From IMG/VR virus record IMGVR_UViG_3300017917_001574, positions 1 through 57,780 of that record: a stretch of DNA of 57,780 nucleotides. One strand, 5' to 3'. The stretch comes from a virus. Made by a program: the position numbers and the translations under genes. Numbering within the stretch: position 1 is the stretch's first letter; each line of letters begins with the position of its first letter. Shown here piece after piece: positions 37,472-46,260 of this stretch. The notes below the pieces were generated by a model, which saw only the letters and a program-made list of their open reading frames with translations, was not told the DNA's origin and made no database searches.

Positions 37472-37784
37472 AATAATAAAAATATTCGGACACCGCCGCT
37501 TTATAGTCTTGTAATGAAGGTAGTAAAGGATATGGGATTATCAATACCGCACCGTCATATATGTTATTTTCTAAACCACCAAATTGAGGATTTGCCTGTA
37601 AAATCAACCAACCGAAAAAAGGCGAATTGTAAAATTCTTGTGATACAACGTCTAATCTACTTCTACCTACTTTATAAATAAATGTTTTATCTGTTGTCTT
37701 TTGGATAATGTTTACAAAAGGAACAACAGTTTGTTCACCATTAATTAAAAAGTCACTATATCTATTCCAATATTGATATGCCAT
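37461..37784 (-). CDS. gp53: gp53-like / tail protein X-like LysM protein
   Basis: This is a 107-residue protein. Residues about 37-95 form a LysM-like module: RLDVVSQEFYNSPFFGWLIL, then NPQ, then YDGAVLIIPYP. This matches the pattern in T4 gp53 and P2 gpX, where LysM-type domains bind baseplate or hub partners rather than peptidoglycan. The start overlaps the upstream stop by one base (TAATG) and the end overlaps the hub-like gene by 11 bases, so the three baseplate proteins are coupled. The gp53 family call is by motif and context. Confidence 0.75.
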   Translation of the reverse strand: MAYQYWNRYSDFLINGEQTVVPFVNIIQKTTDKTFIYKVGRSRLDVVSQEFYNSPFFGWLILQANPQFGGLENNIYDGAVLIIPYPLLPSLQDYKAAVSEYFYYYGR

Positions 37785-40700
37785 TAGTTAAGTTTTGCTT
37801 TTGATATAAATACATTAGCAGGACTTTCGTCATTCCATGTTTTATTGTTTGTATTTTGATTTTCAACCCACCCTAAACCTTTTATTAGTTTTTGTTGTGC
37901 GTCATTATTTGAACCTTCTGTAGTGTAGGTAAATGTTCTTTTTTTCTTTAAATTAAATGGAGTATATTTTAAAAATTCTTTTAATTTATTTTTTTCCATA
38001 TCATCAATAAACGCTTTAGTGATATTATTCTCGTCTTCAAATGCCGGTTTTGCAATTGTTAACCAGTATTTATCAAACTCTACACTTAAATTACCATTAT
38101 CACCTTTACCTATTAATGTAGAATTACTTAAAATGTTACCAATTAACGCGTTTTTAAATGATTCATATTTTTTAGAATCTATCACATCATTAGATAATAT
38201 CATGTAAACTCTTCTAAAAACAAATCCACTATTTCTGTCAAATAATTTGTTTTGACTAAATGGGTTAAAAACTTCTTCGATTGGTAGTTTATTATAGTTT
38301 GGTTCGAAAACTAAATTACCAGTATAGGATTTATCATCATATGTAAAAGTATTTGCTCTCCATACAATTTTATTAAATTCGTTAATACTATTTTTAATTT
38401 TTTTCACATCATCATATAACTCAATTAAAGTATTTGGAGCATTATTTGAACTAGAGTCAACTTCAGTAGTTCCTACCACATTATATGAAACAATTTTACC
38501 ATCTTTTAATTGATACCCGTCAGTTCCTGTATTTATCACCGCACTATAGCTAATCGTATTTACCCTACCAATATACCCAATATAACTTTGTTGGGTTGCA
38601 ACCATGCCGTTAGTTATATTAGTAATTGCGTTTTGGAAGGAACCTCTTTTATTATTAACAAAATTTGAATAATTTTCTTGGAGTTGGTTCACAAGTCTAT
38701 TTGTAAAATTTTGGTTTGCAATAAATTCAATAAATCCTTCGTCCTCATTTTTAATATCCTTAATTAATTGTCCAAATATTTCATTAGTTCTTTTTTCCAA
38801 ATTATATGGTTTACCAAATAAGATAGTGTCTGAATCTTTTGTTAACGTAAATTTACCCCTTTGATATGTTCTTTCTAACATCCATTGTTGACGAACCGCA
38901 TTATTATATTGATTAAATGATTCTCTATTTTTATTAACCACATTAGTAAAATAATTTTGAGTTTCTCCAACCATTTTATCCATAAATGAACTATAACTAA
39001 TCGTTCCTGTTTGACTACTTTGACTTACAACATTAGTAATTATTGTTCCAATAGTACTGTCATTTGTCTGACCATTATTTGGAGTAGATTGGTTAATTGT
39101 CGGTGGAGCAACACTTTCAATCGCAGATTTTAAAAAGTCGGCATCAATTACTTTATAACTCAAATCGGTTGAATCCGCTCTATCATCATAAATTTCTGTA
39201 TTAGCATAATAATTGAACGTTAACGCATTTTGTAATTTATCTACAGATTCTTTTAATCCACTACCCCCAACAAAATTAAACTGTAAAGTAATATTCGCAA
39301 TCATTGGTTGGACCCCAATACCCTCCGGATTTAAATCTAATTCTTCATAAGTAATTCCCAAACTTGTTGGGATTATTTTAGTATTATAAAAATCCCCAAC
39401 TCGTAAAATTAACACCGGTGGTGCACCAAATGAAGTATTGGTTGCATTATTATATGTAAGAGTTTTATTTCCTCCATTATCTACCTTAACAGTCGGAATT
39501 GTGTCACCAGGTCTCATACATTGTTGTAAGAATGTTAACCTCGAATTAAGTCCCTCAGGAGTGATTGAATGGAATCCTGGTTGAAAAAACTTTAACTTAT
39601 CTCTAAGGTTGTCGTAAACCATAGGACTTTCCTCTTTAATTGTCTCAAAATAATCACATTCAGATAGTAGGGCTCGTAATACTCGTTTGCTAATATTATC
39701 CTTTAACGTGACTTTTGTTTCTATTGTTGGGACAGTTGTTGTTGTTTTAACAACATTACCAACAAGAACTGTAGTATCTTTTGGTGGTAAATCCGCTGGA
39801 GGGGCTTTCAATGTTGAAGTTATTTTTGATATGTAAGCTCGTCTACAGGACATTGCGGTTGTTGTAAATATATCCGAATTTGGTGGATTACTATTAGCAT
39901 CAGTACAAGATACTTTTTCATTTTGAACAAATTGCTTAGTTTTTTCATCATATTTACTAACTTCACTTGTCTCCCCTAAACCCAAACCTATATCAAATCT
40001 CAATCGTCCACTTCGCACATAGTCTTGCATTCTAGTATCACCTGTAATGTATATTATTGCAGATTGTATTCTTCTGGCGGATAAGTCGGCATTAGAGGCG
40101 GTAGACGACTTTGCGGATGCAGTTGCCTCAAAAGTTAAAGTTATTGTTCCTTCCTTGTCAGTAGAATTAATAAATTGTTGATTTATTTCATTAATTAATT
40201 CATCAATTCTATTTTTATTTGGTATAACTACGCTATCAAAAAACGAATTTGTTGATTGAGGGTTTTTAGAATTTTTGTTATATAACTCTCTTGTATCCTG
40301 ATTAGTGTAGTTAGTGTATGTTGTCTGAAAATTAACATTGTATGTTAAAGGTATCGCATTTTCAAAGTAAAATCCTATATTTTCAAATTGTTTTAAATTA
40401 TTTTCAGTGGCGTTAACTGAACGATTATCAGTTGAGACTTGCGGAACATCTGAAATTGTTTTAACCGAATATTCAATTTGTTCTTTTGTCAATTCTTTAG
40501 AACTTAAAGCGGTTTGAAATTGGAGTAAATCATTTGGTGGTATTGTGTAATATTTTTTAGCCAACTCATATATATCATATTTTCTACATCCCGCAAAAAA
40601 AGATTCTAAAATACTATCAATTCTAGTTTTATTTGTTTCGTTTGACAATACTTTATTTACAATAACATTTAAGACTGATGGGTGGTCAACAACAATTTTC

Positions 40701-42790
40701 CAAGTTAAACTACCCCCTCTACTTGTATTTTTATAGGTATATATGGGTTCGGGTCTACCAATAAAATCGGTTGGTTGCCAATTGGCTTGTACATTCTCAG
40801 TAAAGGTTAATCCATATGGTGGGAACCACATTACTCTACCTCCATTGGGTCCTCTTTCACATACAGGTAAATCCGAAACCGTAAATCCAGGTGTGTTTGA
40901 TGTTACCCATGCCAAGTTTTCTATTGAGAACATGTATTTTTTTGCAACCGCATTATTATAAGTTCCAATTAAATTTGTTGAGTCCTGTCCTCCTTCTTGT
41001 TTATTGGGTGCAATATTTAAGTTATATGTTTTATCTAACACCGAATATGAGAATCTTCTCCCTTCAGTAACAATACCATCGGTTTTCTGTAAATCATTAT
41101 ATTGTAAATAAGGTGTGTCTTTGGCGAAAACTCGACAATATTCTGTTCCTACTTCTTGACCAATTGACCCAACATAACTCAACACTCTAGAACCTTTCGT
41201 TAATTCTTTATATCCATCATTAAAAACTTTAGAAACTTGGTCAATAGCATTACCAACATGTTGTAATCGTTTACCCCCTTGAGGTTGACTATTTATTATC
41301 CTTTGAGTTTCATCAAGAATAGAACCTTGTTTTAAAGTTCTTTCTGTGGATTCAGTTGAATTATATGATGATGGTCTAAAATCTTCATCTTGATTAATCA
41401 CGACGCCACCAACACCTACTTTTTTACCGGCATTACCTCTATATTTTGTAGAAGTCCATGTAAATCCACCTTCAATACCACCCCCATTACTATATGTTGG
41501 TCCGTTCGCCCCCAGTCTAATTTCTTTACTAGGTCCCTCATATAATTGAGCAAGTTCTTGAGGTCCGTAAACAGGTGATTGTTGTTCATTACCAAAAGAA
41601 TCTACAGGTAATTCTCTACTCGGTGAGAATACTCTTGATGGGTCAGATGTTGTTGACCCAACATAAAAATTAGCGTTATTTGTTTGGGTTCCAACAATTA
41701 CACCTCCCAGTCTATCTAATAATGTTCTATCGTAGTTTGGTTTATATCGATTAAAATTAATATTTTTCCATAAGATAGACTTTTGTCCTCCTCCCGTATT
41801 ATTGTAAAAAATTTGAGACCCTGTCTTTCCCGCACCCAATAAATTTGATACAAAATTACCTGCAGCAGCAATTGGATTGGCAAGTAAAGATTGGGCAATT
41901 GTTGAGGGTCTTGGGGGATTAATGCTTGGGTCAAAATAAGAACCGGGTATTAATGAAAAAGGAAGTTCACTTCCTGCTAATCTAAGTGAAAAATCTGCCG
42001 CCGCGGTTATAGGGTTAGACGGGACAGTAATTTGGTAATTGGGTTCAATTAGTGGAACTCGTCCCGTTAAAATATTAACAACATTCGTACTACTATTAAT
42101 ATTTAAAATATTTGCACGACCTATAGTTTCTCTGATAATTGCTCGTCCAATTCTTTCTTCAAACTCTCTCTTTAAAGTTTTAGCACCTAATCGAGCGATA
42201 AAAGAATCCTCACTCAAACGACCATTACTGCCTTGTGGGTCTGATGTTAATAGTATTGATAATGGTGAATAAGATGACGAATTAAATGTTGTTGGGTATG
42301 GTTGATTGTTATATAAATTTGGGATTCCTCCTGTAAGTCCGTTGTTTATTGAATCCGGAGACACAATCGCTTCTCCAGCATCTAATTGTTGAAGACTATT
42401 ACTACCGTAGGCATTTAATGGTTGCCATGCAGGTGCGATACCCGGAAATCCAATCTTCGCAGCAATTTGGGCATCGTCTAAAAGTTTTGCGTCTTGTTGT
42501 CCAGGTCCATATTCTCCTTTATTGGGTGCAATAGTATTAACAGGTAAATCAGGTAATTGTTCGTATCCTCCATCATTACCCCACTTATTAAGTGGATATA
42601 ATTTATCAGCAAAAAATGGTGTGTCTATAAAAGAGTCCGGACTATCAACAGGAACTAAATCAGATTGAACAATCTCATATGTTGTTGGTGGCACGACTTT
42701 AGTTGGAGATTTGGGGTATGGTGCCAAATTTCTCGCAATAAGTTTTTTTCTAAACCCTTCGGTGCTAATAAAATCTAATGGACTTCCCAT
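37784..42790 (-). CDS. Giant tail protein with OmpA-like segment
   Basis: This is a 1668-residue protein with no signal peptide. Residues about 880-930 contain GTITLTFEATASAKSS and then NADLSARRIQSAIIYI. This follows the OmpA C-terminal pattern (V.G.AS......N..LS..RA.AV..YL) that binds peptidoglycan. A second stretch SCRRAYISKI follows later. Elsewhere, the segment with FIGRPEPIYTYKNTSRGGSL and KIVVDHPSVLN precedes a helical part (about 680-800). The remainder is Asn/Thr/Ser-rich and unassigned. It lies between the tape measure and the gp53-like gene, with a promoter-like octamer 16 bases upstream. A baseplate or tail-tip role with possible cell-wall contact is inferred. Confidence 0.6.
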   Translation of the reverse strand: MGSPLDFISTEGFRKKLIARNLAPYPKSPTKVVPPTTYEIVQSDLVPVDSPDSFIDTPFFADKLYPLNKWGNDGGYEQLPDLPVNTIAPNKGEYGPGQQDAKLLDDAQIAAKIGFPGIAPAWQPLNAYGSNSLQQLDAGEAIVSPDSINNGLTGGIPNLYNNQPYPTTFNSSSYSPLSILLTSDPQGSNGRLSEDSFIARLGAKTLKREFEERIGRAIIRETIGRANILNINSSTNVVNILTGRVPLIEPNYQITVPSNPITAAADFSLRLAGSELPFSLIPGSYFDPSINPPRPSTIAQSLLANPIAAAGNFVSNLLGAGKTGSQIFYNNTGGGQKSILWKNINFNRYKPNYDRTLLDRLGGVIVGTQTNNANFYVGSTTSDPSRVFSPSRELPVDSFGNEQQSPVYGPQELAQLYEGPSKEIRLGANGPTYSNGGGIEGGFTWTSTKYRGNAGKKVGVGGVVINQDEDFRPSSYNSTESTERTLKQGSILDETQRIINSQPQGGKRLQHVGNAIDQVSKVFNDGYKELTKGSRVLSYVGSIGQEVGTEYCRVFAKDTPYLQYNDLQKTDGIVTEGRRFSYSVLDKTYNLNIAPNKQEGGQDSTNLIGTYNNAVAKKYMFSIENLAWVTSNTPGFTVSDLPVCERGPNGGRVMWFPPYGLTFTENVQANWQPTDFIGRPEPIYTYKNTSRGGSLTWKIVVDHPSVLNVIVNKVLSNETNKTRIDSILESFFAGCRKYDIYELAKKYYTIPPNDLLQFQTALSSKELTKEQIEYSVKTISDVPQVSTDNRSVNATENNLKQFENIGFYFENAIPLTYNVNFQTTYTNYTNQDTRELYNKNSKNPQSTNSFFDSVVIPNKNRIDELINEINQQFINSTDKEGTITLTFEATASAKSSTASNADLSARRIQSAIIYITGDTRMQDYVRSGRLRFDIGLGLGETSEVSKYDEKTKQFVQNEKVSCTDANSNPPNSDIFTTTAMSCRRAYISKITSTLKAPPADLPPKDTTVLVGNVVKTTTTVPTIETKVTLKDNISKRVLRALLSECDYFETIKEESPMVYDNLRDKLKFFQPGFHSITPEGLNSRLTFLQQCMRPGDTIPTVKVDNGGNKTLTYNNATNTSFGAPPVLILRVGDFYNTKIIPTSLGITYEELDLNPEGIGVQPMIANITLQFNFVGGSGLKESVDKLQNALTFNYYANTEIYDDRADSTDLSYKVIDADFLKSAIESVAPPTINQSTPNNGQTNDSTIGTIITNVVSQSSQTGTISYSSFMDKMVGETQNYFTNVVNKNRESFNQYNNAVRQQWMLERTYQRGKFTLTKDSDTILFGKPYNLEKRTNEIFGQLIKDIKNEDEGFIEFIANQNFTNRLVNQLQENYSNFVNNKRGSFQNAITNITNGMVATQQSYIGYIGRVNTISYSAVINTGTDGYQLKDGKIVSYNVVGTTEVDSSSNNAPNTLIELYDDVKKIKNSINEFNKIVWRANTFTYDDKSYTGNLVFEPNYNKLPIEEVFNPFSQNKLFDRNSGFVFRRVYMILSNDVIDSKKYESFKNALIGNILSNSTLIGKGDNGNLSVEFDKYWLTIAKPAFEDENNITKAFIDDMEKNKLKEFLKYTPFNLKKKRTFTYTTEGSNNDAQQKLIKGLGWVENQNTNNKTWNDESPANVFISKAKLN

Positions 42791-42806
42791 CTATTTTTTG
42801 TTTAAT

Positions 42807-42814
42807 TATAAATA
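42807..42814 (-). promoter_or_regulatory. Candidate promoter octamer TATTTATA
   Basis: The octamer lies on the minus strand, 16 bases before the ATG of the 1668-residue tail gene and just after the tape-measure stop. Confidence 0.5.
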
Positions 42815-42819
42815 GGTTG

Positions 42820-44670
42820 TTAACTTATTTTTTCAAGTTTTTTTAATTGTTTTTGATTAAATTGAGTCATTGCTCTTGCAAAATCTTCAGATTCAGACAA
42901 TTGTTTCCACCATTGTTTAAATTGTTGTTCACTAACACCTACCGGTGCTTTTATATCAAGTACAATGGTACCACCAAAATCAATTTTTGTATTAACTTCT
43001 TTAGTTGTTTCGATATAATTTTTTTGAGTAGTCCCAACTCCCATTATTTGATTTCCTGATATTGGACTTACAGACATCTGTCCTTTTGGGTTAACATTTT
43101 TTGAAATTTGTGCAATATTTTTTGAAACTTGTTTGCTATAACTATCTCCTGTTATTTCTTTTCTAAAAAATTTTTCAATATTACTACTACCTGTAACTCC
43201 TTTTGCAGTTTCATTTAAAATTTCTTTAAGGACCTTTACCCCCTCATCCCCTATTTTATCCGCAGAACCAACTAACATACTTTCAATTTTTGATAAGTTA
43301 TTCGGAATATCCTTAAGTGAAATCGACCCTTGTTGGACGTTACCTATAAGATTCATCATTTTTTGTATCATTTCTCCAGAAAACTCTCTAACTCTTCCTG
43401 TTGTTGGCACTTTCTTTTGAGTGACATCCGCAAATTTAGTAACAATGTTTCTTAGTCCTTCAATATTTGTTGACAATTCAGGTGCGGTTGCAGCACCGAA
43501 TCTTATCGTATTTAAAATTGCCTTCGCATCAGCGGCTAAATTTTCTGTCACACTCAATTGACTTTTTTGAATATCTTCAAGAGTTTTTGGAGCATTTTTT
43601 TGTTGGTCAATTAATTTATTAAACTCTTCTTGATTTAAATTTTGTAACTCTTTTCTTGTCCCATCATTAAGTGTAACTTCATACTTCTTACTATCTTTAC
43701 CCATACTAAGAATATTTGTCAAATATTGCTTGTCTTCTTCATTTTCAAATTTTAAACCAACCCTACCGACTTCAGATAATCTTTTATCTAAATCTGCCGC
43801 AGCCAAGGCCGATTTTGATAATGTTCCTGAAGTCAATCCTGCCGCCTCTTCCATTTCTTTTAAAATTAACACACCTTGTCGACTAATCTTAAACGATTGT
43901 GTTTCTTCACTAAAATATGTGAATTGTTGTCCTACTCTAGCCAAACTATCTTGCAATCCTGCAGGATTTGTCAAAGATTCGTTCATCATTGCAAATGGGT
44001 CAACTAAATTACCGGCTAACACTCCTAATCTTTGGAATGTTGCGGCCATGTTAATAGCATCTTCAGGTCGTAACACTTTTTCAGCAAAATTAAAAGTATC
44101 AGACATACTAAACCTCAACATTGAAGCTTGGGCGGCCATTTTTGTTAAACCAATTACACCCCCTTCAAATTGATACCGATTCATTTTTTCCATGTTAGCG
44201 GAAACGTCAGACATCACAGTTCGAGCGTTTAAACCAACACTTTGAATATAAGTTATTGAATTTTCTAAATTTACCCCAATTTGAGATGTTTCATAACCAA
44301 CATTTTTAAATTGGTTGGTTAATTCTTGAGCACTGGTTCCTAAAATTTTAGAAGCCGCATATAGTTGTGAAACAACAAGTTCATTTTCAATAACATTTCT
44401 ATTTGATGCCGCAGCAATTTCAGAAATTGTTTTAGTAACATCACTTAAACTACCCCCCAACTTTGCAACAACTACGGAAGAGTTTGCAAAAGCAACATTC
44501 ATTTCTTGAATCCTACTTCTACCTAACGCAAAATTTCTATTTAATTCATCACTATATTGAACCATGTCAGCAATAGTACCGCTAACTAGTTCGACTGGTG
44601 ACATGATTTCACGTAGAGTCTTATTTAAATCCTCTAATTTCTTTTTACTTTCGTCATTTAAATCGGCCAT
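42820..44670 (-). CDS. Putative tail tape measure protein
   Basis: This 616-residue, mainly alpha-helical protein is rich in Ala, Ser, Asn, Gln and Lys, with long amphipathic stretches. Examples are SDVTKTISEIAAASNRNVIE (about 77-96) and segments around residues 180-260 and 430-560. Composition, predicted helicity and position (after tube and assembly-chaperone genes, before hub genes) fit the tail-length ruler and scaffold. T4's ruler gp29 has 590 residues, so a tail of roughly T4 length would be expected if it is the ruler. A promoter-like octamer lies 17 bases upstream. No membrane helix or lytic domain is evident. The call rests on context and composition. Confidence 0.7.
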   Translation of the reverse strand: MADLNDESKKKLEDLNKTLREIMSPVELVSGTIADMVQYSDELNRNFALGRSRIQEMNVAFANSSVVVAKLGGSLSDVTKTISEIAAASNRNVIENELVVSQLYAASKILGTSAQELTNQFKNVGYETSQIGVNLENSITYIQSVGLNARTVMSDVSANMEKMNRYQFEGGVIGLTKMAAQASMLRFSMSDTFNFAEKVLRPEDAINMAATFQRLGVLAGNLVDPFAMMNESLTNPAGLQDSLARVGQQFTYFSEETQSFKISRQGVLILKEMEEAAGLTSGTLSKSALAAADLDKRLSEVGRVGLKFENEEDKQYLTNILSMGKDSKKYEVTLNDGTRKELQNLNQEEFNKLIDQQKNAPKTLEDIQKSQLSVTENLAADAKAILNTIRFGAATAPELSTNIEGLRNIVTKFADVTQKKVPTTGRVREFSGEMIQKMMNLIGNVQQGSISLKDIPNNLSKIESMLVGSADKIGDEGVKVLKEILNETAKGVTGSSNIEKFFRKEITGDSYSKQVSKNIAQISKNVNPKGQMSVSPISGNQIMGVGTTQKNYIETTKEVNTKIDFGGTIVLDIKAPVGVSEQQFKQWWKQLSESEDFARAMTQFNQKQLKKLEKIS

Positions 44671-44687
44671 ATAATTTAATTGTTATC

Positions 44688-44695
44688 TATAAATA
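44688..44695 (-). promoter_or_regulatory. Candidate promoter octamer TATTTATA upstream of the tape measure
   Basis: The octamer lies on the minus strand, 17 bases before the tape-measure ATG and within a short palindrome (TCTATTTATAGA). Confidence 0.5.
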
Positions 44696-44711
44696 GATTA
44701 AGGTTAGTTTT

Positions 44712-44891
44712 TTAATCTTTAGTATTATCTTCAACCCATTTATCTAATAGATATTTCCTTACAAAAATTGGCATTTGTAAAAAATCTTGGTATGTAACTT
44801 TCATTAAGTTATTCAGATAGTAGAATTCATCTATCTGATTTTTTCTATAATCAGAAGAAAGGGCGAAAAAATTCGACCCCAAACCCAACAT
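44712..44891 (-). CDS. 59-residue overlapping tail-assembly protein (or frameshift extension of the chaperone)
   Basis: An ATG at 44891 opens a 59-residue frame that overlaps the last 41 bases of the preceding gene in the +1 frame and ends just before the tape measure. The protein reads MLGLGSNFFALSSDY..., then YQDFLQMPIFVRKYLLDKWV, then an acidic end. The pattern of an aromatic/hydrophobic stretch followed by MPxxxRxxxxxxL resembles small proteins found beside tail-assembly genes of T4-like phages. It could be translated from its own ATG. It could also be reached by a +1 slip at TTT-CGC in the upstream gene, where tRNA-Phe can re-pair from TTT to TTC. The position tube, chaperone, extension, tape measure mirrors the frameshifted G/GT genes of lambda. 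Confidence 0.65.
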   Translation of the reverse strand: MLGLGSNFFALSSDYRKNQIDEFYYLNNLMKVTYQDFLQMPIFVRKYLLDKWVEDNTKD

Positions 44892-45594
44892 TCACTGTCA
44901 GCTTTTCTCCGGACGGGGCCATTATTGTTTTAGTCATATCCAATCTAGGTTCGTTTTGATTCATAAAATTTCTAATATATTTAGAATCCGCGATTGGCAT
45001 GGATTCAACAAATTTTGCAATCATTGCTTTATCATTTGAACCTTCAATTTCAACAATTTCTTTTTGTAGTCTCCAAGTAATTTTAGGGACAACTCTACCA
45101 ACAGGATAAGTCTCACTTAAACGAGAAATTTCCATAATTTCACCATAATTTAATGGTTTTATTTTTATAGTAGATTGAGATTTTGGTAATTTTATAGTAA
45201 AGGTTCCGTCATCATTAGGTTGTTGACCTTCAATAATTGGTAGTTCATTTAATAAAACCGTTGTTTGGAATGGTTTGTTTGTATTTGGGTCATTAAGATT
45301 TAAATCTATTTCAGGTCCAAACGCAGTATTTCTTAGAAATATTAAAATTGATTCTACATCACCTTCAATCAAGTCTTCAACTCGCATGTCCGGTTCATAA
45401 ATTTTCGACCTTAATAAATTTATCGTAATATCAGAACCACTACCCATTAAAATGTTTTCATCAGATGCAGTAAGATATCCAACTTTTAACGCCTTTTTCT
45501 TGTTCTTATAAAATACACCTTTAGATGGTAATGGTACCACGTCATGTGGTAATGTAAAATTTTCTTGACCGTAGTCTCTTGATTGTGTTTCCAT
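44851..45594 (-). CDS. Tail/baseplate hub assembly chaperone-like protein (gp26/gp51 type)
   Basis: This 247-residue soluble protein has the N-terminal signature VVPLPSKGVFYKNKKKALKV (about 20-39) followed by LTASDENIL. This LPSKGxxY pattern is what I associate with T4-like hub assembly proteins (gp26/gp51 group). It ends GVEFFRPFF. It lies between the tail tube and the tape measure, the canonical place of a tail assembly chaperone in long-tailed phages, and overlaps a second frame at its 3' end. A hairpin terminator sits directly before its ATG, so it is probably made at lower levels than the tube. Family naming is moderately supported; a chaperone role is from context. Confidence 0.65.
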   Translation of the reverse strand: METQSRDYGQENFTLPHDVVPLPSKGVFYKNKKKALKVGYLTASDENILMGSGSDITINLLRSKIYEPDMRVEDLIEGDVESILIFLRNTAFGPEIDLNLNDPNTNKPFQTTVLLNELPIIEGQQPNDDGTFTIKLPKSQSTIKIKPLNYGEIMEISRLSETYPVGRVVPKITWRLQKEIVEIEGSNDKAMIAKFVESMPIADSKYIRNFMNQNEPRLDMTKTIMAPSGEKLTVNVGFGVEFFRPFF

Positions 45595-45598
45595 ATAT

Positions 45599-45637
45599 AA
45601 AAAAATTAACCGTAAAGTTTATTGCTTTACGGTTAAT
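45599..45637 (-). terminator. Intrinsic terminator after the tail tube gene
   Basis: A perfect 13-bp stem ATTAACCGTAAAG / CTTTACGGTTAAT with a 7-base loop is followed on the minus strand by a T-tract that ends 4 bases before the next ATG. It would cap abundant tube mRNA and attenuate expression of the chaperone gene. Confidence 0.88.
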
Positions 45638-45677
45638 TATAAATCAAATAAAAATAATAGTAAATGTTAAATGTAAA

Positions 45678-46166
45678 TTAATAAACTAATACACATCTAT
45701 CCATACGAAGTTGTGCGGTAATATCCGCTAATGCGTCTTGACTATAACTTAAAGAACCAAAATTAACATCAGTTAAAAATGTTCCATAAAGTATCCATTT
45801 TTCAACTACAACTCCTGTTGGGTCTAACATTTCAAGGTCGATATCTTTTTTATAACCTGCAGCATAACCCATACGACCGGTAACTGATTCTGCATGTAAA
45901 CGAACCCACTCCATAAGTGCTTGAGCAGCTGAAGGACCAATCGGGTCACGAAATTTAACCGAAATTGGGTCCCAATTAAATCTACCGGCAACAAATGTTG
46001 ATGTATTTAAAAATTGGATTTCAGTTGAACCAATCTTTATAGTTGGTCTTGATGCACTTTCAACAAACCATTCATTTATTCCTAAACTGGATGGAAACCT
46101 TAAAATAAACCGGTTCTGTCGTTTTGGTTCATAAGGTATGGGCATTTTCATTAATAAATCAGCCAT
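45678..46166 (-). CDS. gp19: Tail tube protein gp19
   Basis: This is a 162-residue protein (T4 gp19 has 163). It starts MADLLMKMPIPYEPKRQNRF, then has FILRFPSSLGINEWFVESAS, the mid-region WDPISVKFRDPIGPSAAQAL, and ends with LSYSQDALADITAQLRMDRC. These match the T4-type tube: a beta-barrel subunit that stacks as hexameric rings on the hub inside the sheath and forms the DNA channel. It has its own promoter-like octamer about 34 bases upstream and its own terminator, consistent with being one of the most abundant virion proteins. Confidence 0.93.
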   Translation of the reverse strand: MADLLMKMPIPYEPKRQNRFILRFPSSLGINEWFVESASRPTIKIGSTEIQFLNTSTFVAGRFNWDPISVKFRDPIGPSAAQALMEWVRLHAESVTGRMGYAAGYKKDIDLEMLDPTGVVVEKWILYGTFLTDVNFGSLSYSQDALADITAQLRMDRCVLVY

Positions 46167-46200
46167 GTTATTTCAATTTTGTTTTTTTGTGTTTATATCT

Positions 46201-46208
46201 AATAAATA
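46201..46208 (-). promoter_or_regulatory. Candidate promoter octamer TATTTATT upstream of the tail tube
   Basis: The octamer lies on the minus strand, 34 bases before the tail tube ATG, in a 94-base AT-rich gap that holds no gene. Confidence 0.45.
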
Positions 46209-46260
46209 TACTCTCGATTAAAATTTTTTCTATTTACTTTTTTTTTGAAAAAATTATAAT

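Noticed and set aside
43730-44173. Plus-strand 147-codon frame inside the tape measure gene
   Set aside because: It has no promoter or motif, atypical composition, and lies fully antisense to a well-supported helical protein.
46200-46260. AT-only inverted repeat (AATTTTTTC / GAAAAAATT) downstream of the HAD gene
   Set aside because: The stem is only A-T pairs with a 15-base loop and is expected by chance in such AT-rich DNA; not called as a terminator.
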